Below are positions 36,851 to 48,940 of a DNA stretch of 64,000 nt, one piece after another. The notes under the pieces were generated by a model. That model saw only the letters and a list, made by a program, of their open reading frames with translations, had not been told where the DNA came from and ran no database searches. Positions within the stretch are counted from its first letter, which is position 1. Each line of letters starts with the position of its first letter. The position numbers were made by a program, and so were the translations under genes. The stretch is from Amphibalanus amphitrite. Lineage: Eukaryota > Arthropoda > Thecostraca > Balanomorpha > Balanidae. Where the stretch lies: the NCBI RefSeq assembly GCF_019059575.1, contig NW_024881569.1, forward strand, positions 1,054,001 to 1,118,000, given 5' to 3'.

Positions 36851-38887
36851 TTAGGGTGGCACTTAAAAATCAATTTTTGATTTTTAATGCGTGCGGGTGG
36901 TTTTCTAGTTCCATTCCCGTAAAAAATAAGGGAGGCAAATTTTGATGGGAAAATAATGATGTTTAGAGGTCGCGAATCAAGGTCAAAATTGAGATTTTGG
37001 TAGCAGATTTCAATATCATTAAAATCGTTTCTGACTTTGCTATTACGCTGTAATCGGATGATAATAAGGCATTTCGCAGTCATTTTCATATTGTTTATTG
37101 TTATTTCATGCAGCTTTGGTCACACCAGAACGCTGGTGTATGTACTCCACTACTCCAGTTCCTCCTATTTAGTATATTATTGGCGCCTCATTGGAGGGAG
37201 GGAGCTCCTTGTCGGGGTAGGTGCAGAACGAGCTCACGAAGGTCAGGTCCAGAGCCGGCGCAGTGGCAGTAGAGTCCCAAACCAGGCGGCGGCAAACTTG
37301 CAGGCAACGGACAGCGCACAGCGGTTGATGACCTGGGCCTCGGCCGCCGTCAGCCGGAGCCGCTCCCTGAAGAGGAAGGCATCCACAGTGCGGATGGTCT
37401 TTGCCATTCACCTAACTCAGTGGAGTACTCTGAGGCGGAGAAACGGATGCCGTGCTTGGAACTCCACCGAGAGCAATTACGCAGAGCTACGGAAGTTTTC
37501 GGTAGTCTTCCCGGAGCTAGGCATAGTCCAGCGATGGAAGCGATGGAAGCTGACCAGCAGCTCGTCCCACTCCGGAACGTCGTCGACGGCGAACGCCACC
37601 GGTGTGATTCTGTCAATGAAGTATGAACTCCCACCCACCTTTGAACCTCTTAAACAGCCGTATGTAGAGGCCGCTCGAGATTCTAGGGCAGGTGGAGAAG
37701 GCCTTCTCTAGGACCAGCTCTTACACGTGGTGCCGGCAGGCCAGCTGAAGGACGGGCCGATCCAGCTTCTGCTCGATAAGGGTTAAAGTACCGTTCACCA
37801 GCATGCTGTTCGCCGTCGTGGCGTCGAAGCAAAAGGCCGCAGTTCCGCTTCTCCAGTTCTTAGTCCCCCAGTGCTGTGAGCATGGCCTCCTGTGCTTGGA
37901 TGGAGGGGAGGTTGGGAACGGGGAGGAGCTTGGCCACCCCAATCCCTCCCCCTCCCCATCACCAGGACCTAGAATCGGTCGACGCTCCTTCTCTCGCGGT
38001 TCAGGATTCGCGGTTCAGCCGGAGTCGTATCCTAAGTTCCATGCCGCAGTTGATAACAGGCTCACGTGTTCTTCACACATTACGGTTGGGCAGTTTGGCC
38101 CGGTCGAGGCCAGTTCACTGTTGGAGACGTCCGCTCGCCCGCATGCGCTTGGGAGTGTGACTGTGAGTCGACGTTTCTCTCTCATGGTAGCCATCGTCAA
38201 AGACGTTCCCTCCGTGTGCGCGCCGCAGCAGCCGGGTGCATCTGTTGCTGGCACTGGCACTAGAATAGGAAGAAGCGCCCACGGAAGAACATCCCGAAGG
38301 CACAATAAACCAGTGCAGCTCAATGCACACTCTCGCCTCTGCTTTCGCCCGCCGGCAAAAGGCTGACTCCAACTTCTTCACATTCTCTTCGACAGAAAAG
38401 GAGCATGTCTCAAGAACCGATAGAACCGTGGGGCTCGTCCTTCCTTTGGAACAGGAGAGACCGGTCACTCCTCACACTTATCAGAGGATATGACCTCCAC
38501 TGTGAGAAGGCACCGGTCGCAGGCCAAAACAGGCCTGACATGGGTAAAACAGCCTAGATCAGATCTGCCTTGGCCTGACCTGGACTGGCTACGATCGGCC
38601 GGAAGTGATGGAATAAACAATTGTTATACAAATAAAGGTCAAAATACGTCGGAAATGACGCTTAATGACCACATATGTCATTCCAAATAGGTTTAAAGCA
38701 CTTTCCAAAAAGTTGATTTTTCCCCCCAAAATGTCAACTTTGACCTCAATTCGCGACCCCTAAATATCAACATTTTTCCAAATCATTTTGCAAACATTAT
38801 TTTTTACGGGAATGGAACCAGAAAACTACCCGCACGCCTAAAAATCGGATAACATAAAATTCACCCTATTGCTAAGTGCCACCCTAA
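36851..38887 (-). mobile_element. Inner DNA transposon with long TIRs and a 6-bp TGGGTA duplication
   Basis: The 2037-bp element starts and ends with TTAGGGTGGCACTTA inverted repeats. Further matched blocks extend the TIR to about 150-170 bp, including GCGTGCGGGT, TTCCATTCCCGTAAAAAA and GGTCGCGAAT. It is flanked by TGGGTA on both sides (36845-36850 and 38888-38893). It carries the broken transposase described separately on the minus strand. Confidence 0.8.
37255..37945 (-). pseudogene. Broken hAT-like transposase of the inner transposon
   Basis: Minus-strand pieces in shifting frames. First AAFCFDATTANSM and LIEQKLDRPVLQLACRHHV; then, after a shift, ELVLEKAFSTC and GLYIRLFKRFKGGWEF; then RITPVAFAVDDVPEWDELL; then MAKTIRTVDAFLFRERLRL. 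The order FD-T-N, CRHH, LFKRF-W and a MA-LFRER segment recalls uncharacterised proteins abundant in arthropod genomes (recalled, not searched). The Asp motif followed by C-x-x-H resembles the RNase H-like core of hAT transposases. Stops and frameshifts make it non-functional. Confidence 0.65.
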
Positions 38888-39427
38888 TGGGTATGTTGCT
38901 TTTGATCGCGAAAGCTAAGCCCTGGCTCGCGTTTGTAGGTAGCTAGTCAATACTCGTTCCATTTTGGCACAATGTGTTGGCTTCTTTGCTCTTAACGGGC
39001 CACTTTTGCGTCTAGTCTGTTGATGTTTCGTTCGTTTCGATGTTTCGTTCGGATTGCATTGACCTAAGTTTGGTCGAATAAAAGTGAAGCCTTTGAGCAT
39101 ATACATTGTATCAACCCCATTTAATGTTGTTGTTATGCTCAAAACCAGTAGCAAGCACACTCCCTGAAACGTGAAATACCTAGTGATACAAATTACCCCA
39201 CCATGTGATACAACTCACCCAAGCCATGGGGCAGGTTGTATCAAAAACATTGTTCTATTCGGCAGACTGTAGAAGAAAAACTGGTAGAGGTAGCGGAAAA
39301 GTTACTTGGCACAAAAAAGCAGAAGAATTAAGGAAGGAGATAGTATGGAAATAATGAGTTTATCACGGATAGTTACGAGGTTATGGGTCTCGGAGTAAAA
39401 ACTGATACAGCCCACCCCACTCTCCCC

Positions 39428-42400
39428 TACCCATATCTTCTTGAAATGATGGATTCGCATTACTATTGTACTTCAATGAATGTCAAGCACGTACCTTTCC
39501 AGTAACGCATAGAACAATCGAAGCTCGATCCGAATCTAATCAGAAATACAGTGTTCTGATTTGACATGGGACACAGCACTCGCTTTGAGCATATCTCATG
39601 AAGGTCTGTCCATTCTCGCAGCGCCAACTGCTGCCTGGCAAGTAGGCAGCAGCGGCGCGATAGTCGCGTCCCATGAGCCCGCGCTCTTACCGCCAGCCCC
39701 GTCAGCGGTGCTCGGGGACGCGCCGCTTCGACCGGCCCCGACCGACTCCGGCTGTCATAATTTCATCAGGGCAGCTCGCGCTTTGTTTCGACGCCTGCTC
39801 CCGAGTGGGCCGATCTCAAATGCAAATCAAACGCCGTGTATGCGAAGCGCACAGGAGACTAGGGAAATTCGCTCCGCGCTCCAATAAACGAGCCGGCAGA
39901 CAAATGCCAGCGCCCCGAGGATCTCATGCAAAGGATGTACTGCAATAGTGACCCGGAATGCGGCCATGTTTTACTGCGTTGATCGACGGCGTGAAATTGG
40001 CTAAGGACATTAGATAGAAGCGGCTAGGCTGAGCCGTTGATGATTATCCCGGTCATATTTTAGCGAACAATGACAGTGAAATGCATTGCCTTCATTTTCG
40101 ATGCCTCCGGGCAATTGACTGCTGTCGTTTGAATACGATGCCACCCGGAAAATGTCGATTGATCTTCATAACTTACTGTCTGTCATTCGAAGGAAAGAGC
40201 CAGAACTGGTAGTTCACCTTGAGAGTATGTCCATGAATTATGGCACCCCATCTTCATTCTTTGGCGTCTAACCGTTGCGTGCGTAGAAAATCCAATTGAA
40301 CACTGTTACTCTGAATCACGAATCAGAGAGATTCGATAAAAGCATGGCTGAATAGAGATGCGAGCTTTTCTATTAAATCGAGGCATGACTCGACTCGCTC
40401 TCTCCGATACATGATGGTATAGGATGACGTTGGGTCGAATTGGGTCCGGGCGATAACCGGGGAATTTCAGACTTACTGAGGTGAGGATCACCTGGCAAAA
40501 GCTAGTGTTAGGTAAGCTGCAAAATGCAGTGACGCAGCGTGGAGGATGCGCATGAAATTGATGTAGGCGTCACACTATGAAATAATCAAGAGGTCATAGT
40601 TCATTGAGATGGAAGACTAATGGAGCATGTTTTCGTCACAAGCTGACCTTTTGAATGGTACCCGCTGGTCGCTTGTCCTTCAGTTTCTTTTTATCAAATT
40701 AATTACGAATATATGATTTGTTTCTTAGATATATTTATAATTGCTTTCCATCAGGTAATCAATCATTACGTATTTGATGCATTGAAACCAATTATTGCAA
40801 TGGCGAACTAGACATTTCAATAGTTCTATTCATTTTAGCTTGGAGTCTGGCGACAGCCTTTCAGAGTTAATTGAACAATTATTTTCCAGTATTGAGAATG
40901 TGAGAATCAATGGTCTCAGCAGAAAGCGCCATATATCGAGTGCAGAACTGCACCGAAATCAGCATGGAACTTTTGCAGATAAATTATAAATGATTCAATG
41001 CGAGATGCTTATAATAACAGTCATAACATCATAACGTTTGAATTATGATAGAATGCATCCATTTGTCTTTTTAGTAGGTATCTATTGTTTTGTTCTTGTT
41101 TGTTTTGCTGTTTGTTCATTTTTTATCACGATTCCTGAAAACAGGTATAAACAGATAAAACACATAATTTTTTAATGTGTTGCACGGGAATGTTTATACG
41201 AACGTTTCCCAACTTCTCACCGCAGACTATTTTTTTTTTTAGCCGACTGCTCCGTGCCTGGTGCCGACCCTGATTTTCTATTTTTTCTAATGGGTTTAAT
41301 GCCAAATTCGACTGTCGGCACAGCTTTGGATCATAATACACCACACCACCCGTGAAACGTCTTTTCACTGAAGCTAAAACTACCGTAAAACACAGCCTTT
41401 AGCTTGCAGCTTTGATGTATTGCTCCCGCCTGTTCCCTCTTTTATTTTATTTTGTTCATATCCCACAAAGCAAACGACTCTGGTATTTAGCAGAAGGTGT
41501 TGTTTTAACATTGAGTGTCACTGAACTTGCGTTCCTAAGCTTTTCATCAAAACTACGGTGGACAGGGGATGATAACGCATCAAACGCTGTTGAGATTTAT
41601 CTCGTAAGTGTGATTATTTCTCATATCCATAGGTTAAGTAAGCACCTTTATGAGGGATTTATTATCGCTCGATGACACCTATGCTTTCATACTTCTATGT
41701 CAAATTGTAGGTATATTTGGCATGTTATGCTACCATCCTACTTCATAACACACAAATACACCTTATTGTGTTATTGAAGATAATTAGTTACATTTTAGCT
41801 GTCAGCTGTCACCATCCTGCCAATTTCACAATACAGACTGTCCAACATTGGCCGCTGCGCGTCGGCCAAGTCGTGGCACTCCTGGGAGCGGTGTGTTTTC
41901 ATCAGCCAACATTGCGGCGGCGACGGTAACACGCCGACAAGACAAACAGGTGCTAATGAACGGCGCTCCCACGTTCCGCAGATTGTGTACAGTGCAATCA
42001 GTGGGTCCGCTCACCACACACACACATACAGACAAACAGACATCCCGGGAGGACCGCTGGAGGTCGGCTCGGGAGTGTAGGGAAGGGAGTATGATCTGGC
42101 TGTGTCGTGATCATAAGTCGTTACATTCTATAGGCAATGGCAACGGAGGGTGAATGGTGAATGGCAGCTGGGTGAATGATTCGATAAAGGTGAATGGTAA
42201 ATGGTAGGTATTCGATTCAACAGCGCCATTTATTACGACCTACAGCTGTATGGATATTGTCTATGATCTTCTTCCGATATAACATAAAACCTATCAGGTA
42301 TCGGCCCTCGTCTCATTGCGTGCTGGGTATTATTTTTCCGACAAACCCGAGGATAACTCAGAGGCTGTCTTAGCAGTGGGTGGGAACTCCTAGTACAGAG

Positions 42401-42975
42401 ATGCACAATGTTCCACTTTTACTATCATTAAACAAATTGTACCTACTTCAGGTGTGGCAATAAAAATATAAACGTTTGTGTATTGCTCCCAAGCTGGGTG
42501 AGAAATAGTTATAGGCTGGCGAGTGTACATTGATGAGCCCAATCCAAGGTGTGGAGACTCAAGCGTTTCGGTGTTAAGCTTTTTAAGTGCCTGATAACAT
42601 TGCCTTCAAGTTCTTCTCGCCTCTCGGTTTTGTCAAAAAAAAAAAGAAGAACGAATATCCACTATGCAGTAAGACGAACCCTGTACCTAAATGGATGCAA
42701 TATATGTATAGCGAAAGTATGGCTTGGAATGGATTCTGTTTCTTTTTGCTTAGTTTCACGTTGCTCTTCCTGAGTGCCATCGAAGGTCGGCCAAACAGAT
42801 ATATGTATGCACAAAAAGGGCTAACAACGTCTACCAATGGAGGATAACCGCTCAACCAATATTGGGTGAAAAAGATCTTCCCTTGCAATGGACCAGGGCG
42901 CTTTTTCCTTGGCTTCTAGGGCCTTGCTCCAAAGAAGCTACAGATGACTTGCATGAATAACAGCTTCTTACATCC
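39428..42975. other. No gene recognised
   Basis: Mixed AT-rich sequence with a GC-rich patch at about 39630-39930. Frames up to 108 codons lack domains. No clear repeat ends. Confidence 0.5.
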
Positions 42976-43509
42976 ACTATAGTTCATTTTTTTCAAAAGG
43001 ACGCTGGCTCCAAGTATGTTTTTCGAGCAAGCACGTGTTTTAGCGAGCAAAACGAGCAAAAACTGAACCTGAGAAAATCAAACGTCGACTAATTTTAACA
43101 TGTGATTTCTTCCCGATAATTTCCATATGTGCGTTTTGGAACCAGATATGAGAACAGTGGTGACGTCATGCTGTCGAACATGTATTGCAATGTAACGTAT
43201 ACCTATCATGGACAGAACCGCTGACTCGATTATAAGCTCGGCAACAGTAAAAAATTTAGTTTCACCCAAATTCGTTGACACTTATCCCATTGCACAAACA
43301 TTTGGGTGTTTGCTGCCACCAGTGACGTCATCATAGTATGTTCATTTTTAAGAAACAATTTCCAGCTACTTACCGTGCACAATTTGAAATCGACTATTTT
43401 TTCGGTAAGAAATTCTTGGCCAGACACTGAAGCTGCCAAAACTCACGTGAGAGCTTTGATATTGAACTTTGAGCCAGCGTCCTTTTGAAAAAAAAAAACG
43501 AAGTATAGT
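42976..43509. mobile_element. MITE-like element of about 0.53 kb
   Basis: The left end ACTATAGTTCATTTTTTTC then AAAAGGACGCTGGCTC is matched in inverted orientation by the right end, with a few substitutions and a longer A/T run. A weaker match continues to a CACGTG about 60 bp in. There is no coding capacity. The host duplication is not resolved. Confidence 0.65.
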
Positions 43510-45795
43510 TAGTAGTTATGTCACAATATTTCTACCTTATGACCCTCAAGAGCCTTATATGCTAGTAGCATTACCACTTCATTTTTTAAGACGCTGACCT
43601 TCGTAGAACCACTGCGTCATGGACGGTGAGTTTCCACGAGACACTGGCAGAGTTCTGCCAGATAGACTCTAAGTTTCTCAGAGGTGGGTCCCTCCCCTGC
43701 CCTCCCCAATCACCGAGAGCAGTGAGAGCGACTCCGCCATTAGGGCATCTGTCGCCGCCGGTGCCGACCAAAGATGCACGTTACGGCGAGCTGTGTACCC
43801 TCCACTGACAGTTATAGGTCACCCAGTGTCGGCGCCCGCCGCCACGGTCCGCCTTTATTGCCACCGATAAAATGAAGATAACGCTGCACGGCGCTCCGTC
43901 GGGAAGGCTTGCTCGCCTAGGGAAGTGGAAGTGTACTTCAGGACATCATGTTGGGAGAGTTGGCGTGGTATAGCAGGCTGGCGAATGTGTTTGTATTGAT
44001 AGCAATTCCGTTCGAGGTGAAACAGCCGCGCTGACAATCCTCGGTAATTCACAATAGCACAGGCAGCCTCAGCTGCTGAACATAGCACATAAGAGGGAAA
44101 AGTGTTAAAAAATACGGCATAAGTAGAAATATGCGCTAGTAGTAGAAGAGAAGGTATTGTCACATTTCAAACAATGCGAACTAACTTTTTGCGGACTCAC
44201 TACCTTGAGTGATCAGACACATACTCATCTTTAAGATTATATATTAGCATTCTCAAGGATTCGCATAACCAGAGTTCCTTGGAGTAAATTGACTTTCGAA
44301 CTTTGTTAGATTAGAGTTTATAAGCTGATCAGAGTGTATAAAAAGTGTACCTGATTGGATAGTTGCTGGGCTGCTCGGAAATGATACTGCAGCCAGAGTT
44401 GAGTGTTGCTGAAACATTCCAAATTGATCATATGGCTACAAAATGCAGAGATCGTGGAACCAATGTATCACTACATATTATAGGCGTTAGGGTTGTCCTC
44501 GCTTGGTCTCACATTATTACAAAATACCACCAGTTTTTGCCGTTTTCTCGAGGTGCTGCCAGGATGCCTGACAACCCCACCACCACGTGTTGCGCCGCGC
44601 TGTAACCCGATCGGTTCGTCCGGTCCGATGTCCGGTGCGTGAGTCGATCGGTCGGTGTCGTACACTCGATCGGCAGAGCCGCCGACCGGCCGTCGGTGGG
44701 ATAAACCGACGGACGGGGGCGGCCGCCGAGAAGGTCACGTTTCCACTCAAGAGCGGGCAACTCTCCTAACTCGCCGCACTAACTTATCTCGCGGAATTGG
44801 TGCGGCTCGACGAGACCTCCGATGAGATGATCGAACCGTGCGGACGGACGGCCGTTCAGAGTCGAGAGCCGTCCGCCGCCTCGGGCGGGAGCTGAATACT
44901 GACTGACCGAACACAGTGGACAGAGCGGGTACACTGGGCAGTGGACACAGTGGATACACTGGATACACTGGACACGCACACGTCGCTTGCTATCCGTCCG
45001 ACATCCGGCTCTGGATACTAAAAACTAGTGGCTACTACGTCCAACTTCCAAGATACCTGCTATGAGACGTCTTTAAGTATTTTACTTCGGTGAATTACAT
45101 TCGTAAATATTGCAAACCGTGAACACAACGGTGACTGGTATGCATGATCTGCCTGCCAGAGCCCGGTTCACCCAAACGGTGATCCTGTGAAGCCAGACGA
45201 TCACAACGGAACCGGGAAGCCATGCTTCGTACATATCATACCTATATGTAGTATGTAGTCAATATTTAGAACTTTTACCCCGGTTAGTCCTGTCATTTGG
45301 AAAGGCGTCCAACAAGAGAACGTACGCCCTCCCTCTCCATCTGGAGTATAAGTTTTGAGCCTGCATACCCGGGGGTATCTTGTTAAACAAATACTTACCC
45401 TAAATGAAGAATTCATGCAAAACGCCCTTCACAGCACTGCTTCATGACCACCACATGCCTGTCATGATTACACTGCTTGATGAAACCGCGAAAATGCGCT
45501 GCTCGAACGCTTGCTCGTGGCTGCCCAGACCCTACCCCAACGGCCAACAGATCCGAGATAAAAGTGTGCTGATGAACGTTATTGGGTGAAAACAACAGAC
45601 TAATTGTCCCTCCGGAGTGCTCCAAAGTTTCCCATAATCGATGTAGTCTAAAAACAAAGCTTGTCACTGGAGGCACTTATGGGAGCAGGCTGAGCTAAAG
45701 GAGACAAACTTGCAGAGTCCATTTTCCAAGCAGGCGAGCTGTGGGAAAAACACCTAAAAATTGAAAAAAAAACGAATTGATCGATATCAATGTCT
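43510..45795. other. No secure gene; possible isolated exon and short tandem repeats
   Basis: A minus-strand stretch near 43590-43685 reads DPPLRNLESIW then QNSASVSWKLTVHDAVVL, reminiscent of FN3 strands, with no supporting partner exon. Tandem GGATACACT repeats lie at about 44930-44975 next to a GC-rich block (44600-44960). Confidence 0.35.
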
Positions 45796-46201
45796 AATTC
45801 CTCTAGCGACCCATGCACTAAGTGAGAAAGCTACAACGACAAAAACTTAAAAGGATATCAAGGGAGATGTAAATAGACCAAAAATGGTCTTCAAAAAATT
45901 ATTTGAAAAATATTTTTCAAAATATGCCATGTATACACATCTATACGTTGGGTCTCAGTTCGTTGATTTGAGCCGTTCGATTTACCTACTTTCACAAATA
46001 TATTGGTGACTGCCAACCACGTTTATTGCCACAGAACAGGTGAGTATCTTTCATCACTAGCAGGCGAACTTAAAATGCTCTCACAGCTAACAATCAGTTG
46101 CAGTGCTTTTACTGCAATGCTTATCAAGAAGATACCAGTAGGTACTATTTCGTCTGGATTCGCACGTCAAATCCTCCAGAAACGTCATCTCCCTTCCATT
46201 G

Positions 46202-46395
46202 CTACCGGTGGAACTTCATGAAGCAGTTCCTGTCAGACGTCAGACACAAGTAAACACGACATGACGAACATTTTACTCTGGCCAGTTTTGAACATCCTGG
46301 CAGTCGGCACCTGTGGTAAGAGGCCTTCCCTGAATCCATCTCAGGCATGTGCCTGGCCTCCTCGTGCCGCCTTTTTACGGGAGGAACAGGAACAC
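46202..46395 (-). pseudogene. Frameshifted cysteine-rich C-terminal domain of the piggyBac transposase
   Basis: Directly downstream of the transposase stop, shifted by one frame, the minus strand reads PPVKRRHEEARHMPEM, then RCRLPGCSKLARVKCSSCRV and YLCLTSDRNCFMKFHR, then stop. The C-x4-C, C-x2-C, C and NCF pattern is the zinc-binding domain that ends active piggyBac transposases and recognises the transposon ends. A small indel near 46395-46410 explains the break; an intron is not supported by clear splice sites. Confidence 0.75.
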
Positions 46396-48057
46396 GAGAG
46401 CACGACTGGTTTCAGCTTCATGGAGAGCGGCTGTGTTGTCAGCGTCTTCTGGCATCGTCCTGTCCATGTCACGATCTAGTCTCGATCCCTCTTCAATCAG
46501 CTGTTCTGCCAGTCTCAGCTTGAAGTCCATCATCTGCAGCATGTCCTTACGCTCGCCATGACCAGTTCTTTCCAGCTCATTCTTGTACTCGATCCAGCAG
46601 TTGGTGGCTGTCACATCGAGCATGTGGAGTATCACGCGCACCGTCCACTTCTTCGTCCGAGCTGACGTCCGATAGTAGGACACCATCCGGTCCAGCAGGT
46701 CTACCCCTCCCATGCTCCTATTGTACAACCGCACGACTGCAGGCCGACTGACTGCGATGAACTTCCGATCTCGTTTGCTCCATCTCCTACACTCGTCCTC
46801 CGGGTGGATTCCTTCGTGGTTGGATGCAAGGATCACGGGTTTGTTGTCCAGCCATGTGGTTATTCCCAGAGGTCCTTTTGCTGGGTCTTGGCGGACAGAG
46901 CACTGAGACGTGCCGCGAGTTCCCAGGTCCTTCTGAGTCGGAATCTTTACCGGCTTTGGGATTCTGTTTTTCATGATAGTGCCAGTTGCTTTGAGGTTCC
47001 TGTCGCTTAGAGCATCAAGCAGCGGAAGTGATGTGAAGAACCGATCGAAGTAAACCTTGCTTTCTACCGGAAGAGTCTCCGACAGCCGAAGCACCACAGC
47101 TTCTCCAAGGCCTACCCCAGGTCTGGCATCAGTGAGCATGCTGATCAGCTTCGACTTCCCCTGATCGATCTCGAAGTCGAGCATTAGGCCATTGTCACCC
47201 GCCAGTACCCAATTCTTCAGTCCAACAGGATTCGGCTTGTTGGGCACGTAGTGTTTCAGGCTGGTTGTACCGGTGAACGGGATCATCTGCTCGTCCACTG
47301 CCACGGCTTCAGGACGATCCAGCTGAAGACAGCGCTGCCGAATGGCGTCCAGCAGTGGTCGGATTTTCCACAGACGATCATTCTGTTTGTGGTCCTCGCT
47401 AACGCGATTATCATCGACCACCTTTAGATTGGCCCTGATGTTGAAGAACTTGTTTCTGCTCATTTGATCGGCAACCACTGGAAGACGATACTTCTCGCTC
47501 CAGTACATCCGAAGCCATGGGAACTTGATGACTGACGTGTAAAAACAGATGCCAAAGAACTTGAAGATGTCTCCTGGTGTGACATTAGGAGTCTTTCCCT
47601 GCTCTGCTAGGCGCTGGTTAGTACATGTTGCTATGACGGCAAGCAGATCACCAGATACGTATCGAAGAAACATCTCAAGCGGAAGCACTTTCTGCAGCTC
47701 AACTCTTCCCGTGCTTACTCCCATCTCCAAGAGACGCTGTGCCGGCTCTCCAAAATCGGCATTGAGTCTCCAGAACACTCTTCTGCTGGCAGGTGGATCG
47801 GACGTCTCTTCATCGGTTGCTGACAGCTCGTCGTTTGAGGATGGGCTGTCTTCGTTTTCGCCAGAGACGTTCATCGGTGCAGTTCCGGCCAAGTCATCTT
47901 CATCTTCCGAGAGCTCAATATCAGAGATGTCAAGGTTGTTCAGGATCTCACGCAGCTGTTCATCAGTTATTGCGGGAGGCCTCCGGCGGGCAGTTGCAGG
48001 ACGTGTGGAACAGGAAGGACTCCCAGAACATCCTGGAATGGCAGGGATTGTAACCAT
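46375..48057 (-). CDS. piggyBac transposase (DDE_Tnp_1_7), C-terminus truncated by frameshift
   Basis: 560 codons from ATG at 48057. An acidic N-terminus (about 35-90) leads into the DDD transposase core. The three catalytic aspartates are in place: D255 in AVDEQMIPFTG, D338 in VYFDRFF and D453 in SMGGVDLLDRMVSYYR. Conserved helpers include RLPVVADQMSRNKF and SLKHYVPNKPNPVGLKNW. The enzyme would excise and insert DNA at TTAA by hairpin intermediates. The frame ends at LVFLFLP instead of entering the cysteine-rich DNA-binding domain, which lies just downstream in another frame. The open frame extends upstream of 48057 only through a tandem repeat. The core could still fold, but the element is probably inactive. 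Confidence 0.88.
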   Translation of the reverse strand: MVTIPAIPGCSGSPSCSTRPATARRRPPAITDEQLREILNNLDISDIELSEDEDDLAGTAPMNVSGENEDSPSSNDELSATDEETSDPPASRRVFWRLNADFGEPAQRLLEMGVSTGRVELQKVLPLEMFLRYVSGDLLAVIATCTNQRLAEQGKTPNVTPGDIFKFFGICFYTSVIKFPWLRMYWSEKYRLPVVADQMSRNKFFNIRANLKVVDDNRVSEDHKQNDRLWKIRPLLDAIRQRCLQLDRPEAVAVDEQMIPFTGTTSLKHYVPNKPNPVGLKNWVLAGDNGLMLDFEIDQGKSKLISMLTDARPGVGLGEAVVLRLSETLPVESKVYFDRFFTSLPLLDALSDRNLKATGTIMKNRIPKPVKIPTQKDLGTRGTSQCSVRQDPAKGPLGITTWLDNKPVILASNHEGIHPEDECRRWSKRDRKFIAVSRPAVVRLYNRSMGGVDLLDRMVSYYRTSARTKKWTVRVILHMLDVTATNCWIEYKNELERTGHGERKDMLQMMDFKLRLAEQLIEEGSRLDRDMDRTMPEDADNTAALHEAETSRALVFLFLP

Positions 48058-48079
48058 GAGGGAAATTGGACGGATGGGC

Positions 48080-48295
48080 GGATGGACGGAGGCAGGGAGG
48101 GAGGGAGGGCGGGATGGAGGAGGGAGGGAGGGAGGGAGGGACGTAGGGATGGGGGTCGTAGGGATGGACGATGCACGGGCGGACGGACGAACGAACGAAC
48201 GAGCGAACGGACGGACGGACGGACGAACGAACGAACGAACGAACGAACGAACGAACGAACGAACGAACAAACGAAAGAACGAACGAACGGAGAGA
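48080..48295. repeat. (GGGA)n and (GAAC/GGAC)n microsatellites
   Basis: A GGGAGGGA-type tract at about 48090-48160 is followed by ACGA/ACGG tetranucleotide repeats at about 48177-48290. On the minus strand the latter read as a repeated VRSF peptide in frame with the transposase, which inflates its apparent N-terminus. Confidence 0.9.
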
Positions 48296-48333
48296 TAGAA
48301 GAGAGGAAGAAAGAGAGGAAATAGCGAGAGAAT

Positions 48334-48461
<128 letters not shown>

Positions 48462-48940
48462 AAATATAACCCCCTAAAGACAGCATTCAGACCCAACGTA
48501 TAGACACCTTGACATTGTGATTGATGACAGTATAGGAAGCAAGCCAATTAATTTAAACACACAGACAAGACACCAAATAAACCGTAATGGTTAGTTTTAA
48601 GTAATGCTACATGAAATTATTCTCAGCAATTAGTAAAAACATTTGAAAACAGCGTTTAACTAACCTGTACTTCTTCCGCCGGTCGCCATAGTTCACAAAA
48701 AGGAAAATTGCGGACTTTTGCGAAGTACTAGTGCCAAAATTTCTCGCCAGGTGGCTAACAAATGGTAAAGAAACCCATACGCCCGGGATTAAGGTCAATG
48801 CTAAAAGTTTTCTTGTCGCTAAAAATTTGCAAAGTTGTGTATAGATATCTATACGGTGGGTCGCTGGAGGATAATTGTTATTTGGCACGAGCGCAAATAA
48901 TATAGCTATCGGAGTAACTTACAAATTCTAGATCATGTCA

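Larger units (their letters stand above)
36427..39427. mobile_element. Outer TA-flanked DNA transposon with GGGGAGAG inverted repeats
   Basis: The left end GGGGAGAGCGGGGAGAG then TTGTATCA and the right end (reverse complement) GGGGAGAGTGGGGTGGG then CTGTATCA form inverted repeats of about 25 bp, each next to a TA (36425-36426, 39428-39429). Subterminal GTTGTATCA/TGATACAAC motifs recur at both ends. Removing the inner transposon leaves about 0.96 kb without coding capacity, so it is a non-autonomous element. TA duplication would fit a Tc1/mariner-type relative, but the superfamily is unknown. Confidence 0.65.

Noticed and set aside
48057-48270. Transposase start at 48270 giving a 631-residue protein
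   Set aside because: The extra 71 residues are a translated tetranucleotide repeat; the start at 48057 is more plausible.
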